DNA of 64,000 nt from NCBI GenBank assembly GCA_026874595.1, contig CM049310.1, positions 34,537,558 through 34,601,557 of the forward strand, written 5' to 3'. The notes beneath the pieces are model-generated. The model was not told the DNA's origin and ran no database searches. It was given only the letters and a program-made list of their open reading frames with translations. The DNA is from Sipunculus nudus (taxonomy: Eukaryota > Annelida > Sipuncula > Golfingiida > Sipunculidae). Position numbers and translations under genes: made by a program. Below, in pieces: positions 47,460 to 61,689 of this stretch (the stretch's first letter is position 1; the number at the start of each line of letters is the position of its first letter).

Positions 47460-47760
47460 AACCCGAATAACAGTTGGCCTCCCTCGGGTCCGCTTGAGAG
47501 ACCGAACATTATTACTTTGTTTTGCGGCATTGCAGCACACAGAGAAATTTGATTAATAACAATGGGCATGATGAATTAGGAAATTCTTCCCAAGGACAAA
47601 GGTTTCCGGCCAACAGTAAGATGGAATCGATCCTTGATCATGGTCTGCCGGTTAGATATAAGCTCTTGATCAATCAAATTATTCTTTGTATGAAAATTGA
47701 TGTTTATGGCCGAGGCTGATTAATTTCCCTCAGACATTAAGCCAACCACGAAGCTTTAAA
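47460..47760. promoter_or_regulatory. Candidate enhancer with SOX and homeodomain-like sites
   Basis: TTGATTAATAACAATGGG (about 47549-47566) combines a TAAT core with a SOX-type AACAATGG, followed by GATGAATTAGG and TTGATCAATCAAATTATT (about 47667). The 65-codon frame is unremarkable. Regulatory role is inferred from motif density only. Confidence 0.3.
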
Positions 47761-48191
47761 TGTCAATGTAATTGATGTAAAATCCATGTACGGTCGTGAA
47801 CCTGAAAAGATGTTCTATTAGGTTATCTTTTTGTCTGCAAATTTCTTGACAAGCAAACCATACGGGAAATGCAGAAAATATAACAACCGACAGCCAATCA
47901 AAGTCGGCTACACGATCGACCATTTTCCTCTGAAAGAAACCCAACACATTTCTATTGATTGGTACAAAGCCTGTCAAGCATCTGATATTACTGGAAGAAG
48001 AGTAAAGGGAATAGACCAGTAAAGGGTATCCTGTCACTTTGTTAACGTAACGCTATTAAAATCTCAGGTTTTGTATGGAAAATGTTGGCATTGAGACTCA
48101 ATACTATTTTGAATTCTAACAATAGTTTCCAACACAAACAATTAACGAGGCACGTGTTCCTTTCGGATCTTCGGTAACAACTAAAACTGTG

Positions 48192-48192
<1 letters not shown>

Positions 48193-48233
<41 letters not shown>
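48193..48233. repeat. (TA)n microsatellite
   Basis: About 40 bp of TA repeats. The area 48234-49000 around it is AT-rich with no gene seen. Confidence 0.95.
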
Positions 48234-48235
<2 letters not shown>

Positions 48236-48999
48236 TTCTGCAATAAACAACTGCTAGAGTGTTTGATGGTATGGGGGCAGACTTCATAATTATACAAATA
48301 TATAAGCTGCAAACGTATCTGATAACCTATTACTGTCATGTAATCAAATATTACCTACACAACAGCAAACCCAAATGTGTACCGTTATGGGTTAACTATA
48401 CGATTTCATACCATTACTTACCTGATGAGTGTTGCACGAAAATACGAAGAAGTAAAAACGTCTGACATAATTTGATTCCAAATTGTTATTTTATCCCAAT
48501 ATCAGTGAATGTGCCAACATTGTCGTCAAATCAGTGTGTTGGAATTTTCCATAACGTCTTAGTTTAGGGACAAATAGCCGTGTTTACTTAGGCCTGCTAT
48601 GAACCGTCGGTCACGATCTTTACCAGCACTTAAACTGATGTCAGTAATTAGCTTAAACACCTTCGTATCAATGTTGAGTTTGATTTTTAATTTTGCATCT
48701 GCAACATGTAAATATCTGTAGAAGTATCAGGCTTGTAAATCCTTCTATATGACTGGATGCTGACGAAACTGTCTCGAGAAAAAAGCATTCTATATATTGA
48801 TTACATGTCCTTTAAGTCTGGTGTAAATAGAAGGGAAAAACTGGAGAAAAGAGGTTAAAAGTATAAAGAACTTTGGCATCGTTAACAGGCATGTAATCTG
48901 ATATACATGTTTAAAATCTTTACAAGCTGTCACGAAAGTTGATTGACAGGTATAGACCAACTTTCTCTCCAGGCATAAAAGCTGTCTTGGTATAAGTGG

Positions 49000-49330
49000 T
49001 TTAACTGTTGCTCGCTGCGTTGACTTGAAGTTCTGAAAAGCGGCACTGCGTTAAATAAGAAAGCAATATCACATGCATAGCAGCCAAGGCGCATGGCAGC
49101 GCCTTTCTCGTTGAGTAATTACATGAACTGTTTCGTTTGTGGCTGGGCTCCGGTGACTGAGGATGGCCGCTGAATAGACAGCTGTGTTGTCTGTGTAATG
49201 ACTTAATGAGACTGCAGTCATTACTGATCACTGCAGCACAAAGTGGCATGTCGGGACAGTGCTGGAATGATAATGATTCCAGCCATATAGAAGCTACATT
49301 CACTCATGTAATCCACAGGGTCATATTAAA
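49000..49330. promoter_or_regulatory. Candidate regulatory patch
   Basis: Complex sequence with several short palindromes (GGCGCATGGCAGCGCC near 49089, ACTGCAGTCATTACTGATCACTGCAG near 49211) and TAAT cores. The 100-codon minus-strand frame (49001-49303) has no recognisable domain. Confidence 0.27.
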
Positions 49331-50439
49331 AGCCCATAAACATAGAGCTCTACATTGTTAAAGGGGTAACGAGGCACTGCGATTATTGAAATTTGCTTGA
49401 AATAGGAATGTGAATATACTAACCTAGTTGTACGCAGAATAAGGTATAATCACTGCAAGTAAACAATTGATGGTTAATGTAAATGATGCAGGTGCTGATA
49501 TGACAAGCCAGGTATATATAAGGGTAATTGATAGTCATAAAATAAGGTAGTGTATTTTTTATATGTTATTTTTTTTTAATACACGTATGCAAAAGAATAA
49601 GACAGCGAACCAATTCACAACCTCGGGTAACATTTGTTGCAAAATCTTAGTGTAAATGTAAACACGGGGTATCCTGAACATTGTTTGACGAGAACATTGG
49701 TCTAATCATATCAATCATAATTTCACAAATGTGTGTATGTTTATTTTGATCCATTGTAAGACTGACACATTAGGCTGGTCATTGGCTGAAATATGTAGAG
49801 TAAACATATTAAAATATTTTTTACATATGAAGAACGAACGTTCACTTTGAACATGAAAAAGTTGAAGAAAATAACAGACACCTCGTGCTTTGTTTTCATT
49901 TCCTCCCTTGCACTGGTACGTTTTCTATATTTACGTCAGGACAGCTTATTTCCTCGTACATTTATTTATAGTATAACCTCGTCCTCCAGTCAGTGTCGCT
50001 CAGGGTTTTTCCATGTTTTATGGCAAGTTATCTGGGGCAGCACTTTTCCTATGTGCGTCTTATCAGCTGCTTCTTTTGTCAGTTGACAGTTACTAGCTTT
50101 TACTGGACATTATTTAAACATTGTTAATAATTATTTATATTATTTAAAAATAAATGATATAAAATAGCATTGGGATGAAATATGTGGAGCGTCATCAAAT
50201 GTCTTACAACAAGAAGGCATGCAGGCATTCAAAACCGTCTTATAGGTAAGGCGGCTTGATTCGATTAATGTGTCTTTCAAGGTAACTGGATTTTGAGGAC
50301 CTGTGGGTCTTCCTAGCAAAGGTCTCCAGCGAGTCACAGTGAATCATCGTTTAGGATCATTTGGCTGGGAAATAACATTTGCCCTAGTATTCAATAATCA
50401 TACTGGTTTATGTCAGCTCCGATCGAGTACGAATCTGTC
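49331..50439. other. AT-rich spacer, no gene seen
   Basis: The frame 49847-50086 encodes a hydrophobic but unrecognised 79-residue peptide; there is no start-context or splice evidence for it. Confidence 0.4.
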
Positions 50440-50780
50440 TTATAGCACAGGATAAGATCAATAATGGAGTTCCCATTCAGAGTTTCACCCGCGCCGGACG
50501 GTGACTAATTAGGTTAGCCCTGATTGTCAGCGATGAGTCAGGCGCCCTTTTTGGGGTCCCGCGCTCCGTCGAGGAAGAGTTCGATGGCATCGCGCTCAGA
50601 GAGAGATGCGCCATTAGCCGAGAGATTGATTGAGGGTGACGTCACATCTTTATCTGCCTGGAACTCGCTTTGCATTTTTATAGAGCTGTCGATCCCAATA
50701 GCTACACGTGCGAGGAACCCACAGGCTCATTCATGCAACCTCATCCAGGGCTTTTGGCAAGCCGTGGAACAGGTTTAGGA
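50440..50780. promoter_or_regulatory. Candidate regulatory patch with a CRE
   Basis: Includes GACTAATTAGG (about 50503), a perfect CRE TGACGTCA at 50638-50645, and GC-rich blocks. The 84-codon frame (50524-50778) shows no domain. Its edges against AT-rich DNA are sharp. Confidence 0.28.
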
Positions 50781-51332
50781 AGATTGACTTTTTGCACCTA
50801 TCTCGTGACAAATTGAGTTGGTTATTTTAAGCAGGATATGACAGTGACATGGATACGCTGTCGGTCCCGCCAGCCACTTCAGTAGACAAGAGCTTCCTCA
50901 TGTTGATCAACAGTTTGTTCTCTCAAATATTTGGAGTATCTTTAAAAGAAGTTTTTCTGATGTGAGGTAAGTTGAATAAGATTGCATCGACTGCCAGACT
51001 CCACATTGATTCTGATACGCCCTCAATAAGTAAACACGATGAACTCGGGCGTGTTTAGGTGCATAGCGGACTTCATACCAGGGAGGGCTAAATGCATGAT
51101 ATTGTGAATCACATGTTGTGATTTATCTTATTCTCCAGCTTTTAATCTCTATTAGTAGACTTCTCTTTAAACAGTTATAACAGAAACTCGAAACATCTTA
51201 TAAGATACTTGTATTTACATGTTCACACCGAATGAATGCTAAACACAGAAAATAATGGAGAATTACGGTTGCTGCATGTGTCAGACAGATCTCTTATATA
51301 GCATTCTGTTATATCTATATACATTAATATAT

Positions 51333-51363
<31 letters not shown>

Positions 51364-51375
51364 GTATAATGTATA

Positions 51376-51438
<63 letters not shown>

Positions 51439-52079
51439 CATTTGCTGAATATAGCCTCGGGGTTATAAACATATCTGAACAGCATGAGATCTATATAACC
51501 ACTTTCAATTGACCTTACATGCAATATGTGATTAAAAAAGGTGACAAAATACACGTAACCGAAATTTAATTAGGTGGCACCATGTCATATCAGTTATAAC
51601 TCTAGTGGAAGTTTTATTGATACGATTACAAATACATACAATGCCGATTTATAAACAAAAGACTTTCGTTGCACTTATATGTGTAATACATGGTTTTCGT
51701 GTCATGTCTATTGTAATCCTTTTTCCATGAACATTTTGAAGAAAGGTCACATTTATACATCACAGATAAAATACAGGCATATATATGGCAACTTTATTAG
51801 GTGCAATCATGTCAAAGCAGTTATAACACCAGTTGAGGTTTTATAGATACGATTACGAAATGCGGAAAGCTTTGTGTCAAAGGTCCAAAAAACATAAAAT
51901 CGGATAAAGGTTTTGCATGAATTTCTATATCAGCTGCCATTCGGCTCTATATGGTTGGCTCATCGTGAGTTTATTCCGTTTTCTGTAAGAATTTCCATCC
52001 ATATCAAAGGCAATCAACTTACAACCGAGACGATAAAAACGAAATAAGGTTAATATTGAAGGGCATTTGCCATCCGGGA
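50781..52079. other. Spacer containing a long (TA)n array
   Basis: TA/TG-TA repeats span about 51331-51437. Frames over them are repeat products. The remainder is AT-rich with no gene seen. Confidence 0.6.
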
Positions 52080-53000
52080 CTCAAGGAATATCATCTGCAC
52101 ACTGAAGGATAAAAGCACTCAGCACGTGGAGACGCCCTGTTGACAAATCCTCAACTTGTGAAAGCGGGAGGTAGGGGCCCATTACCCGAAAATCCCTTAG
52201 CAATGGCCATTGGCACCGCCATATTGTAATTTATAGGCTGAGGACCCTCCAGACCAGCGAGCTGAAATTAAAAGCGAACATCAATAACAGTCTGTTATGT
52301 ACCGAGTAAACAAGGCGGCTGCATTCTGCCGAGCTGTTACAGGCCTTGGCTGACACACTTGCTGCTGTACGTCTTCTTGCTGGACGTGCTGTCCCATCAG
52401 TTCTTTGAAGATTCACTCAGCACTTGTGCCTTCTGACATAACACTAGTTGCTCGCACAAAGTCAGCAGCTTTTTTTTTCCAAAAGCAATCCATCAAACGC
52501 CTGCTCGCGAGAGGTAATTTCCCCTCCTGGCTGAAACCTTAACAGCTTCGTGCCTTTGCAATGTGGAACATTCTCTAGAAATGGCTCTGTGAGGGTTGTT
52601 CAAAGATCCATGCCATTAAGAAGCTTAAATCATCGTTTCACAAAGGCATGTCACATCGCGTTAATTTCGGTGTTAATGATTCCAATGAAAACCTCCTGTC
52701 TAATTAGTTTGCTATCATTGGGGGGAAATTGCCTATTAAAACGAGAGCAGAATATAAAAAAGTAAAATGTTGTTAGGTTGTATGCTTTAGGCAAGGTTTT
52801 TAACTTTAATTAAAGGACGCAGGTGGGCGTGGCTGATAAGGCTCTTGCAGAGATTATACAGCAGAGATTGGCAATGTAATAGGAAGAAATTGCTGAGATG
52901 AAAGTCTGATGGTAGCTTGCATATCCTGCCGCCATGAAATCCAAATATAACCACTGCAAGATGCTGAATTTTAATTTCCTAATTTTGTTACGCGGATACA
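52080..53000. promoter_or_regulatory. Extended complex non-coding block
   Basis: About 0.9 kb of non-repetitive sequence with CACGTG-type (GCACGTGGAG, about 52120), TAATTAG (about 52702), GATAAGG (about 52835) and AACCACTGC (RUNX-like, about 52950) words. Short frames (52231-52416 minus, 52550-52765 plus, 52810-53001 minus) have no domains. It is the largest candidate regulatory block in the window. Confidence 0.3.
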
Positions 53001-53138
53001 TTTAAATACGAGTTTGAGAGAGTCCAAATAAAATGTAAAGCTAAAGAGCCTAGCAAGTGTAAGAAATTTGGAGAAGAGCTGATTCTGATATATAGTAACC
53101 TATTTCTCATATCATATAAATAATATATGGTTAATTCC

Positions 53139-53752
53139 ATGACTGTAAGTCAACTGAGCTAAAGTGATTGGTCAGCGTCCGTCGTCCATCCGTCCGTCTG
53201 TCTGTCTGTCCGTCCGTACATTAGACTGGCACGTTTTGAAACCGTTGAACCTAGAACCCTGTAACTGAATATCAAGAGAGGGCAATAAAAAATCTCTTTT
53301 GGAACCTTAAATTATGTCATTGTGACGTATATCCTCCGAGTTATGGGGATTGAAAGTACCCACAGAATAATTTTAAAAAAAAATGGATACAAAAACCTTA
53401 TTGCATGGATTGCCCTGAATCTTGCCTTGAATATTGACCATGACTAAGGTTGTCAGTTCCCGAAAACTGGTAGCGCCATCAGCATTTGTTTGGTAATTTT
53501 GATCACCTGTCAATAAGTAGAAGATTATGTTTGATTTTGGGGTCACAATCTCAAAGGTCAAGGTCACATGGCCCATCAATTCACAAATTAGTTAACGGAT
53601 GATGGGTAGACAGATTGGCTGCAAACTTGATCACAGGACCCACATTTTGAAAAATAAAATAAAATACATTCCCTTATAGACAAATTCAGCTATTATAAAA
53701 GTAATTCTCATGATCAATTTCAGCTGAGCGCCGTGACCCATAGGTCTCTTGT
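53139..53752 (+). mobile_element. Family A element, short copy
   Basis: The left end keeps the inner half of the hairpin (GACTGTAAGTCAACTGAGCT) and a CCGTCCGTCTGTC run at about 53178-53217. The right end is TTTCAGCTGAGCGCCGTGACCC followed by ATAGGTCTCTTGT. The core carries CTCAAAGGTCAAGGTCACATG (AGGTCAAGGTCA at about 53555-53566). At 0.6 kb it holds at most one core unit. Confidence 0.72.
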
Positions 53753-55389
<1,637 letters not shown>

Positions 55390-55392
<3 letters not shown>

Positions 55393-56274
55393 CGGTTATG
55401 GTGAGTGTCAATTGACTAACTGTATCATCAGAAAAAGGTAGCTTACATTATAGTATTTTGCTGAATGTTTTTAAATTAAAAAAATAAAGTTCAAAATTAA
55501 GTAAAATAAAATTTGTTCCACAATTTCTGGTAAAGGGGAAAAGCAATTAATGGTATTCTGGGAGGGGGGTCTTATGTCCTTTTCACTCATAAGGCGTTGG
55601 TTCTCCAGAGGAGATTTTGGGTGGGATCCTTATTTCATTTTGTGTGTGGGGGGGGGGGGGGTCTCCATTTCCCCGTGTAGTGTCCCCTCACATTTTCTCA
55701 GCAAACAAGGCCGGTTGTTATTAAATGGTCGTTTAGTAATATAGATTATCTACCGGCATGGGTTCCAGGTAATGGAGATTATTGGTTATCTCACCAGTCC
55801 ACCTGGATTGGTCGATATGTCTACATATCTATAAATCGTGCCAGCTATAGGTCCCAGTAACAGCCTAGATGTTGTGAGGTATAGGCAGCCTACAGCTCAT
55901 ATAAATGGGCCCGCCCAATGTTCTATTAAGAGACATTGAGGTAATATATCGAGGCACACCACCTCAATAAGGGGGTAATTTTCTTCTCTGAAGAAGCAGT
56001 TAGCGTCCCTGCCTGAAGAAGTATATCACAAGAGACACATAGATGTCCCTGGCACTCAAAGTGATTGAATCTGAGATGTTCCCGACCAAAGTGCTCTTGT
56101 CATAAATAAATCGAAGCGGCTAACGCCAGGGTACATATAAACCCGGGCTCACTGATGGCGAACCAGGGCAAGTAAGACATCATCTCGGAAGAACGTTGAA
56201 CATCTTTTTCTCAAGTTTTACAGCTAACCGAAGAAATATTTAGTTACAAAGAAAGATGTATGAATATTTCTTTG
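55390..56274. other. Spacer, no gene seen
   Basis: A G run lies at about 55649-55661. The rest is mixed sequence without a recognisable exon or repeat. Confidence 0.4.
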
Positions 56275-57420
56275 GCCTCTATTTGAATTAAAGGTTGCAT
56301 ATGTTTGGATTCGAATTCCAAAATTGTGTGAAACTGCATGACGCTCAGGTGCAGCCTTTGGTCAATCAAGATTTTTCCATTCAAATTCAAGTCCAATTCA
56401 AACACATTTACTCAAATTCAAATAACTTTTTTTTGTGAATATCATACCCATTCCATTCCGATTAAATTCAAATAATCGCTGTATAATTAAAAGGTCTCAT
56501 TTCAAGCAATTTGCAGTATTTTCATCGGAGAGTGTACTGGTGCACAAATGTAGAATGTCAGATTCAGCAGCTTACGAAAGCCACTAAGAGCCATCTGTGT
56601 TTGCCTTAAGTCGAACATTGCATGGCTGATCCGTACAATGAACAGCTTTAAGAAAAGAATTTTATTCTAGTGTTCTATGTATAAAGCTACAGTCCCACTG
56701 AAGCAGGCAGTACTACGGATAGGCAAGGATTACAACCGGGGTGTTTTTTGGCAGAAATTACCCCGGTAGAGCCACGGATAATCTCGGCGGAGATACGTCT
56801 CACCACGGTCCGCCAAGGATGCGCTACGGATTCCTGTTTTTGTTTGCCGCGCTAGTCCGGGGTGATTCGTAGCTCCGACGGGGCACTGCCGTGGAAGTCC
56901 TGGGCTCTGCCGTGTTGGTCTGTCGCTCTGCCGGGGGTAGTTTTCATTGTCCCGGACCTCCGAAGGACTGTCACGGCAGTGCCCCGGACCTCCACGGCAG
57001 TGGCACGAACACCCACGGCAAAGCCCCGTCAGAGCTACGGTTGAGCCACGGATCCCCCCGGATTACATTTCTTCCGGATCACCACGAATCGCCCCGGCAG
57101 TTTTTGACATCCAAAAACTGACGGCTCGCACTCCCGGACCGTCCCGGACCATTCCGGACCATCCCGGACCTTTCCGGCAGCGCTACGGCTTACACCCCGG
57201 ATCACCCCGGACCTATCCATGGCACTGCCGTAGCTCTGCCGGGTCCTCTATGGGACTTATACTTAAATAGTTGTAGTAAAACATGAAATATTGAACATTT
57301 GCCCGCCAATTCAGCTCAATCCATCTCATCCAGTTCAATTAATTTCATAGTGATTTAATCAATTCTATTCGTGCAATCATTCCTTCAATTTCAAATCCAA
57401 TTCAATTCCGAAATGATCAA
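56275..57420. repeat. ATTCAA word-rich tract, split by a GC-rich element
   Basis: From 56281 to 56480, and again from 57290 to 57420, the words ATTCAA, TTCAAATTCAA, CAATTCA and their variants recur densely. Between them lies the GC-rich element 56691-57257. The two halves look like one degenerate short-word repeat into which the GC-rich element was inserted. Confidence 0.5.
56691..57257. mobile_element. GC-rich foldback element of CCGGAC/CACGGCAG words
   Basis: The ends AGTCCCACTG (56691) and TATGGGACTT (57249) are inverted, followed inward by CAGTACTACGG and its counterpart CCGTAGCTCTGCCGG. Inside, variants of CCCGGACC, CTACGG and CACGGCAG repeat throughout. GGGGCACTGCCGTGG (near 56880) pairs with CACGGCAGTGCCCC (near 56974). 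GC content is far above the flanks. The three frames at 56862-57270 lie in stop-poor GC-rich repeat and are not genes. The limits come from the inverted ends; no clear target duplication. Confidence 0.6.
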
Positions 57421-57689
57421 AAACTCAGCTAAAGAGACCAGGTTGTCATTTGGTAGGCCGGGGGTTCAGTCTGAGGGAGTCTTATTATTGACACATTGTT
57501 GTTTGTCAAGCCACTGGACTCCCTCAGTCAATTTGTTTCCCGTTACTGACAGTGGTGCAAAAAACGTAACTTATTGATATAAATCGTGTCAGCCCTGTGT
57601 AATAACCATATCCTTTCCCATATATAAAGTATGCGCTGAGCTCTTATATACAAATATCGGGAACCGAAAGTGCTTTGTTTGGGTTAATT

Positions 57690-57870
57690 TGCATAGAGAA
57701 GGGGTTTCCTCTCAGTGAAAAAGGGTCTCAGAGGAGTTTCACCCAGAAATAGCAAACCCCATTAGCGGGCTTGGACGAGCCAATGGGAAAGCGACTGCGT
57801 GGTGACGTGATAGTCTTCGCTAACGTCACGCCAATGGTCATACTATCAACAACTTCCCCACCGTGCATCA
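57690..57870. promoter_or_regulatory. Promoter-like patch with two CCAAT boxes and paired TGACGT sites
   Basis: CCAATG at 57780 and 57831, TGACGT at 57803 and ACGTCA at 57823, in a GC-richer island. The arrangement resembles a proximal promoter, but no TATA box, exon or start codon is clearly attached on either strand. Confidence 0.3.
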
Positions 57871-59571
57871 CGGCGAAACCTCAGACATTCAATCAAATAT
57901 CCAAATATTTAGGTGTATTTTTAATTAATATCTGTGTTATCTGTATATAATAGTATGGCAAAGTGGATCAATAATAATCCCTTCATGATGAAACATACTG
58001 TTACAACGACAATTTGATTGTGGATACTGTCCATTATAGGTTTTTACGAGGGTTTGTAATAATCTTTTCGTCTATACCGTCATGTTTGGACAGTTCTTGG
58101 ATAAGTTGATAGAGAACAGTTTGATTATGGGCATTGTCCAAAATAGTTTGCGCACACTTAACAAAATCATTCTAAGATAATAACTGGTTTAGAAAGTTCC
58201 ATTGGCCATATGTTGGTCCCTTTGATGTATCTCCCTCATATATTACTAATGTTGCTGCTAGTCCGGGAGATTATATATACCCCCATATTTATAACAACAA
58301 TATTTTGCCATGACAGCTTGTGATCAACATGATCAATTTTTTTAATATGTTCTAACTGAACTGATATTTGACCACTCGTATTAACCATGCAAAAAAAACT
58401 TTCAATCTAAATTGTGCCCGACTTCAAAATGGTGAAGTATGGTAACAATTAACGATTATCCAACAAGATTTGAAATAACGTATGTCAAATACAACCATCC
58501 CTGCCTGTATAAATGACATAAAGACACAGTGTCAGACGTTAGATAAGCAATCAAACCACCAGGGGTTAATAGTCTGGTATTGCATGAGCTAGACGTATAC
58601 AGTTTCATTCTTTATGGTATAATCCCCATGACATCGTTACGGCTTCATTTAGAATGGATGCTACAGATATTCGAAACAACGGCTTCACGACTACTCGCAG
58701 TCTACGTTTTTTTTCACCGTCTTTGTAATTTAATATTATAAAATTCCTTGTATGTATGTCCTTGCCCGTTCACAGAAAGGCGACACTCATTCATGTACAT
58801 TCGCGCATACAAATATTTAGAGTGACATAACGATACCCCTTGCACCGGAGCCTAAGACATTCTAAATTAACCGAATTAAAAAGTACAGCTCCTCAGACGC
58901 TGACAGAGTTGCTTGCCTAGCAAAGAATCAGGATAAACATGGAGATTATTTAAATGTCACGGAGTCAATTAAGGTTCAGGGTAATATATAAATATTGTTT
59001 CCTTGCCATATACAGTTCTGTCGATTTAAGATTTACAACAGGAATTTAAAAAAAGGCAGGTTTTGGAAATAAAATAGACTGCATGTTATAAGGCTCTAAA
59101 GTTTGGTGATATAAACACAAATTTATTTATAAACACATATAATATATATTATAGTATTTGTAAAACACACATTTATTGAGAGAGTGTTATGAATATTTAG
59201 CTCACGGTCTTCTCTTGCCAAGAACCTGCGATTTCATCTTCAGCATGTAAAAAGTAAATGTAAAAAGCTGAAATGTCATACTCTTATTAGATTAACTTGA
59301 TTGCTTTAGCCGCCAGTTCGTCTTGTATGAAAATTTATAGTAACGCAAAGGAAGTGATATGAATTTAATTTTCCGTCGCTAATACTTACCCTTAAACAGA
59401 ATGAACATGCCTGTCGAGCATCATTAAATCTGTTCATCTATCAAGACTCAGATTTCATGTAGAATAGCCTAAAAATCATGATCATAACTCATGACAAACA
59501 CAACTTGCCCGATGTAGGTGAATGTCTTCTCGAACAGCGGCTTAGTCGTGCAGGACCGACTAATCTGCTAA
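57871..59571. other. AT-rich spacer, no gene seen
   Basis: No long frame and no repeat family recognised. Confidence 0.5.
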
Positions 59572-60177
59572 TTTGGCCTATCCCACTTATGGGACAGTCC
59601 AATTAGGCCTGTGGTCGCCCGAAGTCGCCCAAAGACGCGTGTCCTCTTACCTGTCGCCGCTGGATTTTCAACATGTTCAAATTCTCAGACAACAGGTTTT
59701 TTTTACGCTAGTGAGCGTAGCATGTCTTCTACTGGCGTAGGTGCTGTTGCAAAGTGACGTGGGTTGTCGTAGGTCCTGTCGTATGCTGTCGCCATTTGAC
59801 GTGGGTTGTCGTAGGTCCTATAGTGGGCTTGTGTACTTGATACAGGGCCCATCCTTGTCTCCGGCTCCTCACATAGCACAGGGTAGAGACTCGTTAAAAC
59901 ATGTCGCGGGTGGATGTAGCATAAATTCTAGGGTCGTAGGTTGTCGCCAATGTAGTCGTTAGTTGCCGTAGATGTGGTCGTAGGTTGTCGTAGGTGATTG
60001 TTCTATGTCGCGGCGATTATGTCGCCGGTTGTCGGCATCTTGTCGTCAGACAGTCGTCAACCTGTTGTATCTTGTCGTAGACAATTGTCACAGCAGAGGT
60101 CTTGTCGCCTGTTTTTCGGCGACCATGAGGCGATTGCCTAGTCGCCTGTAGAGTCGCCTAGGTGGGATAGCCCCAAA
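59572..60177. mobile_element. GTCG-word foldback element
   Basis: The left end TTTGGCCTATCCCAC (59572-59586) is inverted at the right end as GTGGGATAGCCCCAAA (60162-60177). Inside, GTCGTAGGT, GTCGCC, TTGTCG and GGCGAC variants recur at irregular spacing. About 606 bp, no real coding frame. In layout (inverted ends, body of endlessly varied short words) it parallels the element at 56691-57257 with a different word set. Confidence 0.65.
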
Positions 60178-60589
60178 AGGGTCTTGTCTCGTTGGAAATC
60201 CCAACTTGATAAATGCTATATAAGTAGTTTAGGCAACATCAATAGGCAAATTCATAGATATGTTGACAGGAACATAGACCAGAGAGTCTGATGAGACTGA
60301 CATCGTCTGTCATATAAGACTTTAAACTCACTACCATTTCACCTTTAGCTTTTAATCGGAATAAGATTTGACAAGTAAATTATTCAAACTTATTCCCCTT
60401 TTATCGGACATTTCGATGTATACTTATATTCGCTGAATTAATTTGGTTTTGGCTGGAATTTAGGATAGGGCTACATTATACATTCATTCTCTTTGGTACG
60501 AAAAACAGCCTCCTCATAAACTTTTCTTCATAAACACGTGATATCCCATAGGAAACCAGGAAAATTGAACTGTCTGTAGCTTTATACGA
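60178..60589. other. Spacer, no gene seen
   Basis: AT-rich sequence without recognised features. Confidence 0.5.
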
Positions 60590-60900
60590 CAGCTCTACCC
60601 CAGAGCCTTCCCCGCCCGCCTGCAGATAAAGAAGATATCCGGGGCTCTACACCTGTTACCTCCGCCTCCGTGCAGATATGATACTGAAAGTGATATGAAG
60701 CCGCTGCAAAACCTGCTATACACAGTACCTGTTTACGACTAAGATGCGCCCACGCAAAACCTGATAGCCCGCAGATGAAATGTCAAATAATCATAAGGTA
60801 CTTGTGCGCTCGGTTCATTATCTTATTTTCATGAAGCCATTTAAATTACTAGGTGTGGGCGAGTAGCTAATTAAAGGCAGAACTGATACGGAATTTAAGA
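60590..60900. promoter_or_regulatory. Candidate regulatory patch
   Basis: GC-richer at 60595-60770, then ATTTTCATGAAGCCATTTAA at about 60825 and AGCTAATTAAAGG at about 60865 (homeodomain-like). No coding frame. Confidence 0.25.
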
Positions 60901-61689
60901 TAATTATAATGACTCAATCAGCGGAAGCACACGCCAAACAATCAAACAATAATTCAACCGCAAGGATGACTGCCATAGTAAGGGAAGCCTCTCCAAACTT
61001 CCATATCCCGGTCGTTAAACCCGTCAAAATAATAAGTGATCTAAAAATAATAAATCTGTCACTGATGACCAATGTTGTGCCCAAGAGTCAGTCATATTCG
61101 ATATCTAACAGAGAAAGGGGCTGACCCGTGAGATAATGGGCTAACGGCTATACAGCATACGACCTTGGAATTAAGGTCAAAATAAAAAAAAATCTGTCAC
61201 CTACGCTAATATTATGCCCAAAGATTAGTTTTTGAAAATCAGCCATATTGGAGATCTAGCAAAAAAGGAGGAAAAAAAAAACGAGAAAAAGATAACAATT
61301 AATGTAATCGATGGCTTTGTATTCGGTGGAACCATAGAAGTCAACCCCCCCCCCCCCCCCAAAAAAAAAACAACAACAACAAATATTGACATAAACTCAA
61401 ATAAGTCTCCCCTTCCAACTGGGGTTGCTTTAAGATAACATTTTAAACGTGTTGGTTAAAGTACGACCTATTAAATAGGGAATGAACTTCTTTATAAAAA
61501 CTATATAACAAACTTTTTAGGGATAGCGCTAGGAAAGTGTCTTAATGGCGCAAATACTAACGATCACTATCCTGCTTATTGCTTGGCAGTTCATAGCATT
61601 AAGAAAAGACAGGAAACTCATACATACTGGGGTTTTGGCGTACACAACTGTACGAAGGAACAAAATGGATATGACGCCTGTATGGTTGA
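60901..61689. other. Spacer with a poly(C)/poly(A) run
   Basis: C run at 61344-61359 followed by A run. Frames at 60909-61124 and 61232-61438 have no domain. Confidence 0.45.

Noticed and set aside
51223-51554. Three frames of poly-IY on both strands
   Set aside because: Translation of the TA array only.
56862-57270. Three overlapping frames in GC-rich sequence
   Set aside because: They lie in a stop-poor short-word repeat; proline/arginine-rich text follows the repeat words.
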